From positions 294,451-358,450 of the forward strand of contig NZ_LT891970.1 of the NCBI RefSeq assembly GCF_900186505.1: 64,000 nucleotides of DNA, given 5' to 3'. Positions 1 to 8,443 of this stretch are shown here, piece after piece. The notes beneath the pieces were generated by a model. It saw only the letters and a list, made by a program, of their open reading frames with translations. It made no database searches and was not told the DNA's origin. The DNA comes from Enorma phocaeensis. GTDB lineage: Bacteria; Actinomycetota; Coriobacteriia; Coriobacteriales; Coriobacteriaceae. Each line of letters begins with the position of its first letter. Within the stretch, counting starts at the first letter, position 1. Both the position numbers and the translations under genes were made by a program.

Positions 1-925
1 TCGACTTCGCGAGCGCGCGGCGATAGTCCTCGGGCGTGAGACCGAGCGCTGCGGTCAGGCGGGTGAGTACATCGGGCAGGAAGGTGGACATCGCTCCCTG
101 CTTGGTATTGGAGCCCACCTCCTCGTTATCGAAGCAGCAGTACACGTTCACGCTCGCGGGATTCTCGGCCGCTATAAAGGCCTTGAGCGAGGTGAACGCG
201 CACATGAGGTCATCGAGCTTAGGCGAGGAGACGAACTCCCGCGCCGCGCCCCACACGCGCGCCGGCACGCGGCTCACCAGGAAGAGGTCGCGCGCGAGGA
301 CCTGCGCCCGCTCGACGCCGGCCTCGCAGGCGATGAGCTCGTCGAAGCCCTCCGCCGTGAGCTCGCCGGCAGAGACCAAGGGAACGATGTCGGTCGCGCG
401 ATTGGGAGAGAACGAGTCGTTCACGCTGCGGTCGAGGTGAATCGCGAGGCTCGGGATCATGACGAGGTCGCTGTCGGGTGCGACGAGGCGGCTTTCCACA
501 CGGCCGTCCGCCTCAACGAGCACGCGGCCCGCGATGGATAGCGGGCGGTCGAGCCACGTGTAGTCGATCATCCCGCCGTATGCCTCGACGTTCAGGCGGA
601 GCATCCCCTCGGGTCCTTCGATGAGCGGCAGCGCCTTTAGCTTGAAGGTGGGCGAATCGCCGTGCGACGCGGTAACTTGGAAGTGATAGCTCCCCTCCGC
701 GGCGGCGCGCTCCCCCACCTTGAACGCGATGATGCTCGAACCGTTACGGGTGGTGTAGTAGCGCCCACCCGCCGATAGCTCCCATGCGTCTCCCTCCGCG
801 AGGCGGGTGAACCCCGCTCGGTCGAGCTCGGCGGCGATGGTGCGCGTGGTGTGGAACATGCTCGGGCACGCCTGGATGAAATCGATGAGCTCCTCGGCTG
901 CTTTCACATCAAGCTCTTCTACCAT
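1..925 (-). CDS. M18 family aminopeptidase, C-terminus outside the window
   Basis: Zinc aminopeptidase of the M18 (aspartyl aminopeptidase/ApeB) family that trims N-terminal residues from peptides in the cytoplasm. 308 residues are visible and the gene runs off the left edge. Metal-site motifs seen are SHGDSP (His88), SPKLDD (Asp238) and DNEEVGS (Glu268/Glu269), in the order usual for M18. The start ATG at 925 follows GGAGTAGATC. It is the last visible gene of a minus-strand peptide-use cluster, just downstream of the deformylase-like gene, which fits intracellular peptide breakdown. Confidence 0.93.
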   Translation of the reverse strand, partial: MVEELDVKAAEELIDFIQACPSMFHTTRTIAAELDRAGFTRLAEGDAWELSAGGRYYTTRNGSSIIAFKVGERAAAEGSYHFQVTASHGDSPTFKLKALPLIEGPEGMLRLNVEAYGGMIDYTWLDRPLSIAGRVLVEADGRVESRLVAPDSDLVMIPSLAIHLDRSVNDSFSPNRATDIVPLVSAGELTAEGFDELIACEAGVERAQVLARDLFLVSRVPARVWGAAREFVSSPKLDDLMCAFTSLKAFIAAENPASVNVYCCFDNEEVGSNTKQGAMSTFLPDVLTRLTAALGLTPEDYRRALAKS

Positions 926-969
926 GATCTACTCCTTAGCAGTTGAACGAGCGAGGACGTGGCGCCCAA

Positions 970-1386
970 TTAGACGAGCTTGCCCGCGCAGTGGTCGATC
1001 GCATGCTGCACAACCTCGGCCGTCCAACCGCTAAAGCGCTTGGTGCGGCGCACCAGATTGCCCTCCTGGGGAACCTGGTAGGTCACGGTGATCATGCGGA
1101 AGCGCTTGACCTCGGTGACCTCTTCCAGCGAAAGGCAGCTCTCCTGAGCGGTGTAGGGTTGCGCTGCGATCTTGATCTTGGGGTTCATCATCGTGTAGAT
1201 GCGACCGCCATCCTCGTAGGCGATGATGGCCTTGAGCGATCCGATCTGGTTCGCCGCCAGGCACACGGCATCCTCAAGCGATTCGAGCGTGTCGCGCAGG
1301 TCCTGCATGACCTCCACGTCTTCGATGGTCGCTGCCTCCGCGGGCTTCGAAAGAAACTCGCGGTCCTTCACGATCTCCTTGATCAT
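970..1386 (-). CDS. Peptide deformylase-like protein lacking the catalytic Glu
   Basis: A 138-residue protein with the peptide deformylase layout: motif 1 AVCLAANQIG (residues 40-49), motif 2 QESCLSLE with the metal-ligand Cys84, and motif 3 QHAIDHCAG with His128 and His132. In active deformylases motif 3 is HExDH; here the catalytic Glu at 129 is Ala. Motif 1 lacks the usual first glycines and motif 2 has ESCLS for EGCLS. The metal ligands are kept, so metal binding may persist, but ordinary deformylation is doubtful. Longer in-frame starts exist, but the ATG at 1386 matches the family start and gives a normal N-terminus. It sits among peptidase genes, not beside fmt or def. Confidence 0.82.
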   Translation of the reverse strand: MIKEIVKDREFLSKPAEAATIEDVEVMQDLRDTLESLEDAVCLAANQIGSLKAIIAYEDGGRIYTMMNPKIKIAAQPYTAQESCLSLEEVTEVKRFRMITVTYQVPQEGNLVRRTKRFSGWTAEVVQHAIDHCAGKLV

Positions 1387-1533
1387 TGCAATCCTCTCTG
1401 GTCGTCCGCGCTCGGCGCGGGCTTGCTTGCGATGTCTTGCCCGACTCTGCTCGCCGGGCTCGAGCATGCAGCTATCATAACCGGGTAGCGCTTCCCGGCG
1501 CCCCCCGATTCCCACGCCGCTGCATCGATGACA

Positions 1534-3015
1534 TTAGGCCTGGTAGAACTCGTGGAAGTCCTGGGTCATGCGAGCCAGCGTTGGCTCGTCGACATAGCAC
1601 ATGTGCCCGCAGCCGTAACGGCAGAACCAGATCTTCTCGCGCAGCTCGCGCGGCAGGTAGAGCTGGGCGATGGTGTGCTCCATGTTCCACCACGGGGTCG
1701 CCGCATCAAAGCGCCCGCCCATGATCATGAGCTTCGTGGTGGGGCTGCGACGGAGCGCCACGGCGATGTCGAGTGCTACGTTGGGCGCCGCGACCGTCGT
1801 CTCGTCCACGCCGGGCTCGTCGTGGACCCAATTCCAGCCGATGCCGATCTCGCCCCACACGCTCAGTCGGTAGTTCGCCGGCCCCCGGTAGCCCACCTCG
1901 TTGCGGAGGAACGCTCGGAACGCGGCGTACCAAGCGCCCTCGATGGCATGGCTCGCGGGATCGTCGCACGCGAAGTAGAACGATGCCTTCTGGATGGGCA
2001 GCAAGGCGCTTCCGGCAAAGCGCATGTCGAGGCGACCGATGACCTTCTCATCGGCAGCCATGAGGTCGCGGCGGAACTCCTCGAGCGAGACGCGCAGGTT
2101 GCGTGCGATGAGGTACTCGACCGGAAGGCCGATGAACGCCGAGAGCTGCTCTGCCACGGCGCGCTGGCGCGACGCATCGATGCGATCGCCCTGGAGCAAC
2201 GCCGAGGCGTACTCGTCACCGGCAAAGGCGGAGGCGCGATCGAACCACTCATCCTCGTCAACGTTCTCGCCGGCGAGGCCGAAATGCTGCGCCGTCGCTG
2301 CGAACGAAGGCATCATGCCCACGTAATAGAGGTCGTTGCCCGGTAGGTTCTGCGTCCAGTCGAAGAGGGCGGAAACCATGACCACACCGGCGACCGGCAC
2401 GCCCGCCTCGCCGAGATAGCGCATGAGCACGGAGTTACGCATGGTCCCGTATGACTCGCCCACCAGATAGAGCGGCGAGCCCCAACGACCGTTATCCTCG
2501 AGCCACTGGCAGATGGCGCGACAGAACGCACGCGCATCCGCCTCCAAGCCGTAGACGCGCTCGGTACCGTATCCCTCGGCAACGAACGACCAGCCCGTGC
2601 CGAGCGCGTCGAGGAATACCAGGTCGCTCTCGGTAAGGAGCGTACCGGGGTTGTCCTCCACCTCGTAGTTGGCAGCATCGACGAACCCGCATCCGTTGGG
2701 CACCACGCGGCGGGGCCCGATGCCGCCGAAGTTGATGGGAACCGAGGCGGACCCGGGGCCGCCGTTGAAGCAGAAGCTCACCGGGCGACGGCGCGCGTCA
2801 ACGCACTTGCCATCCACCTTCTCTGCAAGGTAGGAGACGTTGAACATCTTTCCCTCGAGCACGCCCTCGCTATCGATCACGTCGAGGTGGCCGGCGCGGG
2901 CCGTGTATGAGATCTCGCGGCCACCGGCACGCCAGATGAGGCTCGCCTCAGCCGGCTCTGGCACCGCTTGCGCTGGCACGGCTTGCTTTGCGGCCGCGCT
3001 CTCCATCTCTGCCAT
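1534..3015 (-). CDS. S10 family serine carboxypeptidase-like peptidase
   Basis: Alpha/beta-hydrolase of peptidase family S10, expected to release C-terminal residues from peptides. The 493-residue protein has the oxyanion motif FNGGPGS (about 83-89), the nucleophile motif GESYG with Ser188, the Asp motif GRFDAATP and the His motif GCGHM near the C-terminus, so the triad is complete. No signal peptide is evident, which suggests a cytoplasmic enzyme. The ATG at 3015 follows AAAGGAGG. It lies 12 bp downstream of the M20 peptidase gene and probably shares its transcript. Confidence 0.92.
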   Translation of the reverse strand: MAEMESAAAKQAVPAQAVPEPAEASLIWRAGGREISYTARAGHLDVIDSEGVLEGKMFNVSYLAEKVDGKCVDARRRPVSFCFNGGPGSASVPINFGGIGPRRVVPNGCGFVDAANYEVEDNPGTLLTESDLVFLDALGTGWSFVAEGYGTERVYGLEADARAFCRAICQWLEDNGRWGSPLYLVGESYGTMRNSVLMRYLGEAGVPVAGVVMVSALFDWTQNLPGNDLYYVGMMPSFAATAQHFGLAGENVDEDEWFDRASAFAGDEYASALLQGDRIDASRQRAVAEQLSAFIGLPVEYLIARNLRVSLEEFRRDLMAADEKVIGRLDMRFAGSALLPIQKASFYFACDDPASHAIEGAWYAAFRAFLRNEVGYRGPANYRLSVWGEIGIGWNWVHDEPGVDETTVAAPNVALDIAVALRRSPTTKLMIMGGRFDAATPWWNMEHTIAQLYLPRELREKIWFCRYGCGHMCYVDEPTLARMTQDFHEFYQA

Positions 3016-3027
3016 CGCAATCCTCCT

Positions 3028-4290
3028 TTACGCAACGCCCAGCATGTCGCAGAGCGTGAGCATGTAGATCTCGGCCGCATGCACGACATCGATCACGTCC
3101 ACGTCCTCGTTGTAGCCGTGGATGCCGTCGTTGTTGCACGGGCCGAACTGGATGGTGGGGCATCCCAGCAGGCGGTAGTTCGCCGCATCGCTCGACGCCC
3201 ACTGGTATGCCGGCAGGCACTCCTCGCCCCAGACGTCCTCGATGTTCTTCTTGAGGCTCGTCACAAGCGTGCAGGTGTCAGAGGTCACGTTGCCCTCGGC
3301 AATCCACTCATAGGTGGCCTCCACGCCGGTAACACCGCTCTCGGCGATCACGCGCTCGACGGCGGCTACGACCTCATCGTGGTCGGTGCCATACGGCAGG
3401 CGCACGTCGATGTGGGCGGTCGCGAGGTCGGGCACCTGGTTGATCTTGCTGCCGCCTTCGATGAGGCCCACATTGCACGAGATGTGGTCGACGACGTTGC
3501 CGACGCCCTCTGCAGGAATGGTCTGCTCGGCCACGATGCGCGAGTTCCGTACCGCGCGCTCGTGCTCGGGGAGGAAGTGTCCCGGCACGGAGATGATCTG
3601 GTCGATGTTCACGAGCACACGCGCCAGCTTGACGATGGCGTTGTCGCCCTTGTAGTTGTTGGTGGAGCCATGGCCGGGCACTCCATGCGCCGTGAGCGTC
3701 ACATGCAGGATGCCCTTCTGGCCGATCTCGATCGTCTCGTGACCGGTCGGCTCGCCCACCATGACCGCATCGGCTCCGTCGGCATAGCCGTTCTCGCAGA
3801 ACCATTTGGTTCCGCTGCCCGCGATCTCCTCATCGCACACCATGTGCAGGCGGATATCGCCCTTGAGCTCGGCGCCCGATTGTTTAAGCATCTTCATGGT
3901 GAAGAGCAGCACGGCCAGGCCGCACTTCATGTCCGAGGCGCCGCGGCCAAAGATCTTGCCGTCGTGCATCTCGGCACCAAAGGGATCGAAATCCCATCCA
4001 GAAAGCTGCCCCACCGGCACCACGTCCACATGGCCGTTGAGAACCACGCGGAAGCCCGTGGGGTCTCCCATCTGGGCGTAGACCACCGGATAATCTTCGC
4101 CGCCATCACCGACGATCTCCTCGGTCTCTATGCCCGCCTGCGCAAGGTAGTCGCGGACGAACGCGATTGCCGGAGCCTGGCTATCGATGGGACTCTGGTT
4201 CTTGATGCGAATCAGATCACGACAAAGCTCGAGCAGCTCGTCTTGCTGGTCGAGCACAGCCTGGTGCAGGAATTCCTTCGTTGGTGCCAT
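3028..4290 (-). CDS. M20 family metallopeptidase / ArgE-DapE type deacylase
   Basis: Zinc-dependent hydrolase of the M20 family, 420 residues, cleaving a small peptide or N-acyl amino acid. Metal ligands are visible in GHVDVVP (His87, Asp89), GRGASDMKCG (Asp120) and the CDEEIAG pair Glu154/Glu155. The middle part carries the dimerisation lid typical of ArgE/DapE proteins. The substrate cannot be assigned from sequence; the neighbouring peptide transporter and peptidases favour dipeptidase activity over a biosynthetic role. Confidence 0.92.
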   Translation of the reverse strand: MAPTKEFLHQAVLDQQDELLELCRDLIRIKNQSPIDSQAPAIAFVRDYLAQAGIETEEIVGDGGEDYPVVYAQMGDPTGFRVVLNGHVDVVPVGQLSGWDFDPFGAEMHDGKIFGRGASDMKCGLAVLLFTMKMLKQSGAELKGDIRLHMVCDEEIAGSGTKWFCENGYADGADAVMVGEPTGHETIEIGQKGILHVTLTAHGVPGHGSTNNYKGDNAIVKLARVLVNIDQIISVPGHFLPEHERAVRNSRIVAEQTIPAEGVGNVVDHISCNVGLIEGGSKINQVPDLATAHIDVRLPYGTDHDEVVAAVERVIAESGVTGVEATYEWIAEGNVTSDTCTLVTSLKKNIEDVWGEECLPAYQWASSDAANYRLLGCPTIQFGPCNNDGIHGYNEDVDVIDVVHAAEIYMLTLCDMLGVA

Positions 4291-4431
4291 AGGGCATACC
4301 CACCTTTCTTCGTCGGCGACCGCCTTGGAGCGTATCGCCTCTCATCATAGAACGGCCCGCCGCCAGAATCGGCAGCGGGCCGATTTGTACTCGACTAAGC
4401 ACAAAGCCTACGCGAGCGCGGCGTCGAAGCG

Positions 4432-5460
4432 CTAGGCGGTCACCGCATCGTGGTAGCGGAAGCACGCGACCTGGTGTCCCGGTTCCACCTCGGTGAGGGC
4501 GGGGCGCTCCTTGCGGCAGCGCTCCTCGCAGAACGGGCAGCGGCCGGCAAGCGGGCAGCCCGCCTGATCGCCCACGGGGCTCGCGATCTCGCCCTTGAGC
4601 TTGAGCTCCTCCGTCTTCTGGAAGGGGCTCTCGGGCGGCACGGCCGAGAGCAGCGCCTGCGTATAGGGGTGCATCGGGTTCTCGTAGACGCGATGCGCCG
4701 GGCATAGCTCCACAACGCGACCGAGATACATGATCGCGATGCGGTCCGAAATGTGCTTGATGACCGAAAGGTCATGGCTGATGAACAGGTACGTGAGACC
4801 GCGGTCGCGCTGCAGACGGCGGAAGAGGTTCAGCACCTGCGCCTGAATCGAAACGTCGAGGGCCGAGACGGGCTCGTCGCACACGATGATCTTGGGGTCG
4901 AGCACCAGGGCGCGCGCCACGTTGATACGCTGCCGCTGCCCGCCGGAGAACTCGTGCGGGAAGCGCTCCATATGCTGGATGTCGAGGCCGACTTCCTTCA
5001 TGAGGTCGAAGACGATCTTCTCGCGTTCCGCCTTGTCGGGCACGAGCTTGTAGATGCGCAGCGGCTCCTCGATAGCGCGCGCGGCGGTGAAGCGCGGATC
5101 AAGCGATGAGTACGAGTCCTGGAACACCATCTGGATGTTCTTGCGCATGGCCTTGAGCTCGGGGCCCTTGAGGCCGTTGATGTCTTGACCCTTGTAGCGG
5201 ATCTCACCCGAGGTCGCCTGGTGCAGCTGCACCACGCAGCGGCCGAGCGTGGACTTGCCGCAACCCGACTCGCCGATGATGCCGAGCGTCTCGCCCTCGT
5301 ACACGTCGAGCGACACATCCGACAGCGCATGGAGGGTCTTGGGCTTGTCGAACAGCCCCTCTCCACGGAGCTTGAAATCCTTGCTCAGATGGCGGATGGA
5401 AAGGATCGGCTGGCGCTCCTGCGCCTGCTCGGCTGCGGTGGCCTGAGTCATCTCGCTCAT
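4432..5460 (-). CDS. oppF: Oligopeptide ABC transporter ATP-binding protein
   Basis: One of two ATPases powering peptide import at the inner face of the membrane. The 342 residues contain Walker A GESGCGKST (63-71), the signature FSGGQRQR and Walker B IIVCDEP. The C-terminal oligopeptide-transporter extension has the cysteine cluster seen in OppD/OppF proteins (CPLAGRCPFCEERC). The start overlaps the stop of oppD by 4 bp (ATGA), showing translational coupling in an oppBCDF operon. Dpp naming would be equally valid. Confidence 0.95.
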   Translation of the reverse strand: MSEMTQATAAEQAQERQPILSIRHLSKDFKLRGEGLFDKPKTLHALSDVSLDVYEGETLGIIGESGCGKSTLGRCVVQLHQATSGEIRYKGQDINGLKGPELKAMRKNIQMVFQDSYSSLDPRFTAARAIEEPLRIYKLVPDKAEREKIVFDLMKEVGLDIQHMERFPHEFSGGQRQRINVARALVLDPKIIVCDEPVSALDVSIQAQVLNLFRRLQRDRGLTYLFISHDLSVIKHISDRIAIMYLGRVVELCPAHRVYENPMHPYTQALLSAVPPESPFQKTEELKLKGEIASPVGDQAGCPLAGRCPFCEERCRKERPALTEVEPGHQVACFRYHDAVTA

Positions 5461-6485
5461 CGATTCACCTCTCCTCTCACAAGTCCGCCCTTGCCGTCCT
5501 GCAGGTGGCAGGCGACGAAGTGGCCGGGCGCGACCTCATTGAGAGGCGGCACCTCGCGCTCGCAGATCTCCTTAGCGTACGGGCAGCGGTTGCAGAAGTT
5601 GCAGCACGTACCGGTGAGCCTCAGATCGGGGGGAACGCCGGGAATGGTCTTGAGGTCGGCATCCTCATCGTCCGAGAGCTTGGGCATGGAGTCAAGGAGA
5701 CCCCAGGTGTAGGGGTGCAGCGGGTTGGCGTAGAGCTCGCCGGTAGAGGCGTGCTCCACGGTGCGTCCGGCGTACATGACCATGACGTCATCCGCCATCT
5801 TCCAAACGATGCCCAAGTTATGGGTGATGAGCAGGATCGCCGTGCCGAACTTCTCCTGCAGACCCTGGAGCAGGTCGAGCACCTGCGATTGCACCGTCAC
5901 GTCGAGAGCCGTGGTGGGCTCGTCGGCGATGATGAACTTGGGATGCAAGCTCATGGCCATAGCGATGATGACGCGCTGGCACATGCCGCCCGAGAGCTCG
6001 TAAGGGTAGGAGTCCATACGGCGCTCGGGCTCGGGGATGCCCACCAAGCGCAGCATCTCGATGGAGCGCTTGCGGGCCTCTTCCTTGCTCACGTTCTCAT
6101 GAGCGCGGATGAGCTCGATCATCTGGCTGCCGACTTTGAACACCGGGTCGAGCGAGGTCATGGGATCCTGGTAGATCATCGCGATGTCCTTGCCGCGAAT
6201 CTCAAGCAGGTCGCTCATGCTGATGTTGACCATGTCCTTGCCGTCGAACTCGATCTCGCCGGACTCGATGGAACCCGTCTTGGGCAGCAAGCGAATGACC
6301 GATGAGGCGGTAACGCTCTTGCCCGAACCGGACTCGCCCACGATGCCGAGGGTCTTACCGCGATCGAGCGTGAAGCTCACGCCATCGACGGCCTTGGAGA
6401 TGCCGGCGGAGGTATGGAAGTAGGTCTTGAGGTCCTTCACCGAAAGAAGGTGCTCACGGGCCCCGTCTTGAGTGATTTCAGCCAT
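5457..6485 (-). CDS. oppD: Oligopeptide ABC transporter ATP-binding protein
   Basis: Partner ATPase of the peptide importer, 342 residues. Walker A is GESGSGKS (about 50-57), the signature is LSGGMCQR (Met-Cys where Gln-Arg is more common) and Walker B is FIIADEP. A C-terminal Cys cluster (CNFCNRCPYAKEIC) matches the OppD/F extension. It lies 12 bp after oppC and overlaps oppF. Confidence 0.95.
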   Translation of the reverse strand: MAEITQDGAREHLLSVKDLKTYFHTSAGISKAVDGVSFTLDRGKTLGIVGESGSGKSVTASSVIRLLPKTGSIESGEIEFDGKDMVNISMSDLLEIRGKDIAMIYQDPMTSLDPVFKVGSQMIELIRAHENVSKEEARKRSIEMLRLVGIPEPERRMDSYPYELSGGMCQRVIIAMAMSLHPKFIIADEPTTALDVTVQSQVLDLLQGLQEKFGTAILLITHNLGIVWKMADDVMVMYAGRTVEHASTGELYANPLHPYTWGLLDSMPKLSDDEDADLKTIPGVPPDLRLTGTCCNFCNRCPYAKEICEREVPPLNEVAPGHFVACHLQDGKGGLVRGEVNR

Positions 6486-6497
6486 GCGGCACCCTCC

Positions 6498-7406
6498 TTA
6501 CTGCTTCTGCTTGGGGTCGAACACGTCACGAATGCCATCGCCCAGAAGGTTGAAGCCGAGCACCGTGATGAGGATGAAGATGCCCGAGATCGTGGCGATG
6601 TGCGGGGAGGTGCGCAGGCAGGTGCGCCCACCCGAGAGGATGTTGCCCCACGACGCGGTCGGCGGGGTGATGCCCATGCCGAGGAACGACAGCGCCGCCT
6701 CGGAGATGATGGCGCTCGCGACGTTCAGCGTGAAGTACACGATGATCGGCGACATGGCGTTGGGCAGGATATGCGTGAAGAGGATGCGCACTGGCGAGGC
6801 GCCGAGGACGCGCTCGGCGTTGCAGTACTCCTCGTTCTTGACGATATGCACCTGGCCGCGCACGACGCGCGCAAAGTACGGGATGTTACCGATACCGAGC
6901 GCGATCACGACGTTGATGGCTCCCTGGCCCAGGATCGTCATGAGGATGAGGGCGAGCAGGACGAACGGGAACGACATCATGCCGTCCATGACGCGCATGA
7001 TGATCGAGTCGAGCAGGCCGCCGAAGAAGCCTGCCACGAGACCCACGAGGACGCCGATGAACGCGCCCACGAGCGTACCGCCCACGGCAACGAAGATCGA
7101 GATGCGCGCACCGAAGATGATGCGCGACAGCAGATCGCGGCCGTAGTTATCGGTTCCGAAGATATGGCCCTCGCTGCCAGGCGCCGCGTAGGCGTTCGTC
7201 ATGTCGATGGCGTTGGGATCGTAGGGCGAGAGCTGGTTGGCGAACACCGCCATGAGGACCATGACCACGACGATGACCAGGCCCACGACGGCCATCTTGT
7301 TGCGCGAGAGCTTATGCCAGGCATTGTTGGCCTTGCGCTCGCGGCGCACCATCTCAAGCTGGGCCTCGACACCGAGCGCCGAGCCCTTGTTCTCGGTAGC
7401 TGCCAT
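6498..7406 (-). CDS. oppC: Oligopeptide ABC transporter permease
   Basis: Membrane permease of the peptide importer, 302 residues, with an N-terminal cytoplasmic segment, a first membrane helix near 40-60 and the BPD_transp_1 core. The coupling-helix region around AERVLGASPVRILFTHILPN matches the EAA motif. The start codon overlaps the oppB stop (TAATG), so OppB and OppC are made together. Confidence 0.95.
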   Translation of the reverse strand: MAATENKGSALGVEAQLEMVRRERKANNAWHKLSRNKMAVVGLVIVVVMVLMAVFANQLSPYDPNAIDMTNAYAAPGSEGHIFGTDNYGRDLLSRIIFGARISIFVAVGGTLVGAFIGVLVGLVAGFFGGLLDSIIMRVMDGMMSFPFVLLALILMTILGQGAINVVIALGIGNIPYFARVVRGQVHIVKNEEYCNAERVLGASPVRILFTHILPNAMSPIIVYFTLNVASAIISEAALSFLGMGITPPTASWGNILSGGRTCLRTSPHIATISGIFILITVLGFNLLGDGIRDVFDPKQKQ

Positions 7407-8365
7407 TAGTTCTGGCCACCTCCCTCGTAACTCACGCGCGGGTTGATGACCGCGTAGATGATGTCAACCACAAGGTTGATCACGACGAACACGACAGCGG
7501 TGAAGAGGACCGTGCCCTGGATGAGGGAGTAGTCGCGCCCGTTGACCGCGTTCACGATCAGCGTGCCGAGCCCCGGCCACGAGAAGATCGTCTCGGTAAG
7601 GATGGCGCCGGTGAAGGCTGATGCGATCTGCAGACCGAGGACCGTCACGATCGGCGGCAAAGCGTTCTTGAACGCATGCTTCCAGATGACGAGGGTCTCC
7701 TTGATGCCGCGCGAGCGGAGCGACTTGATGTAGTCGGTACCGATCGTGTCCAGCATGCTCGAACGCGAGATGCGCGCGAGCGTGGCAGCGGGAATGGTGG
7801 CAAGGCAGAACACCGGCAGGATCATGTGGCTCACCACGTCCCAAACGCCGTTTGAGAACGTGCCCATACCCATGGCTGGCAAAAGCCCCAGGTTCACGCT
7901 GAACGTGAGGACGAGCATGAGGCCGAGCCAGAAGATAGGCATCGACACGCCCACGAGGGCGACCACCATGAACACGTAGTCGAGAATCGAGTTCTGGTGC
8001 AGCGCCGACTCGACGCCGATGGGGATTCCCACGAGCGCGGCGATGATGAGGCCGGTCATGGTGATGGAGAGCGTGGCTGGAAGACGGCTCAGGATGAGAG
8101 GCATGACATCGCCGTTATACGAGGTCGACCATCCGAAGTCGCCCTGCAGCACGCCGAGGAGATAGTCGATGTACTGCTTCCACATGGGCTCGTTGAGACC
8201 GAGCTGCTCACGCAACTCGGCGACAGCATCGGGCGATGCCTGGGGTCCCAACATGGTGATGGCGGGGTCACCGGGGACCATGCGCGTGAGGATGAACGTC
8301 GCTGTGATCACCACGAACAGCACGGGGATCGCCTGCAGCACCCTCTTGAGAATCGTCTTAGCCAC
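7406..8365 (-). CDS. oppB: Oligopeptide ABC transporter permease
   Basis: First permease of the importer, 319 residues. It starts with a membrane helix (residues 10-30) followed by the TRMVPGDP motif typical of DppB/OppB, and has about six membrane segments. The EAA-like loop is SLRSRGIKETLVIWKHAFKN. It lies downstream of the binding-protein gene, from which it is separated by a GC-rich hairpin. Confidence 0.95.
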   Translation of the reverse strand: MAKTILKRVLQAIPVLFVVITATFILTRMVPGDPAITMLGPQASPDAVAELREQLGLNEPMWKQYIDYLLGVLQGDFGWSTSYNGDVMPLILSRLPATLSITMTGLIIAALVGIPIGVESALHQNSILDYVFMVVALVGVSMPIFWLGLMLVLTFSVNLGLLPAMGMGTFSNGVWDVVSHMILPVFCLATIPAATLARISRSSMLDTIGTDYIKSLRSRGIKETLVIWKHAFKNALPPIVTVLGLQIASAFTGAILTETIFSWPGLGTLIVNAVNGRDYSLIQGTVLFTAVVFVVINLVVDIIYAVINPRVSYEGGGQN

Positions 8366-8390
8366 GAATCCCTACCTTTCCTAACAAACA

Positions 8391-8425
8391 CCGCGCGCGG
8401 CGGGCACCTACCCTACCGCGCGCGG
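8391..8425 (-). terminator. Intra-operon hairpin between oppA and oppB
   Basis: CCGCGCGCGG at 8391-8400 can pair with the copy at 8416-8425 around a 15-nt loop, followed on the minus strand by TGTTTGTTAG. It sits just after the binding-protein stop. A leaky hairpin here would keep binding protein above permease levels, as in many ABC operons. The U-tract is weak. Confidence 0.55.
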
Positions 8426-8443
8426 CGATACGCGCAGCGGTTA

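Noticed and set aside
943..1488. Long plus-strand frames opposite the peptidase genes
   Set aside because: They are shadows of high-GC minus-strand genes with recognised motifs; no ribosome sites or families fit.
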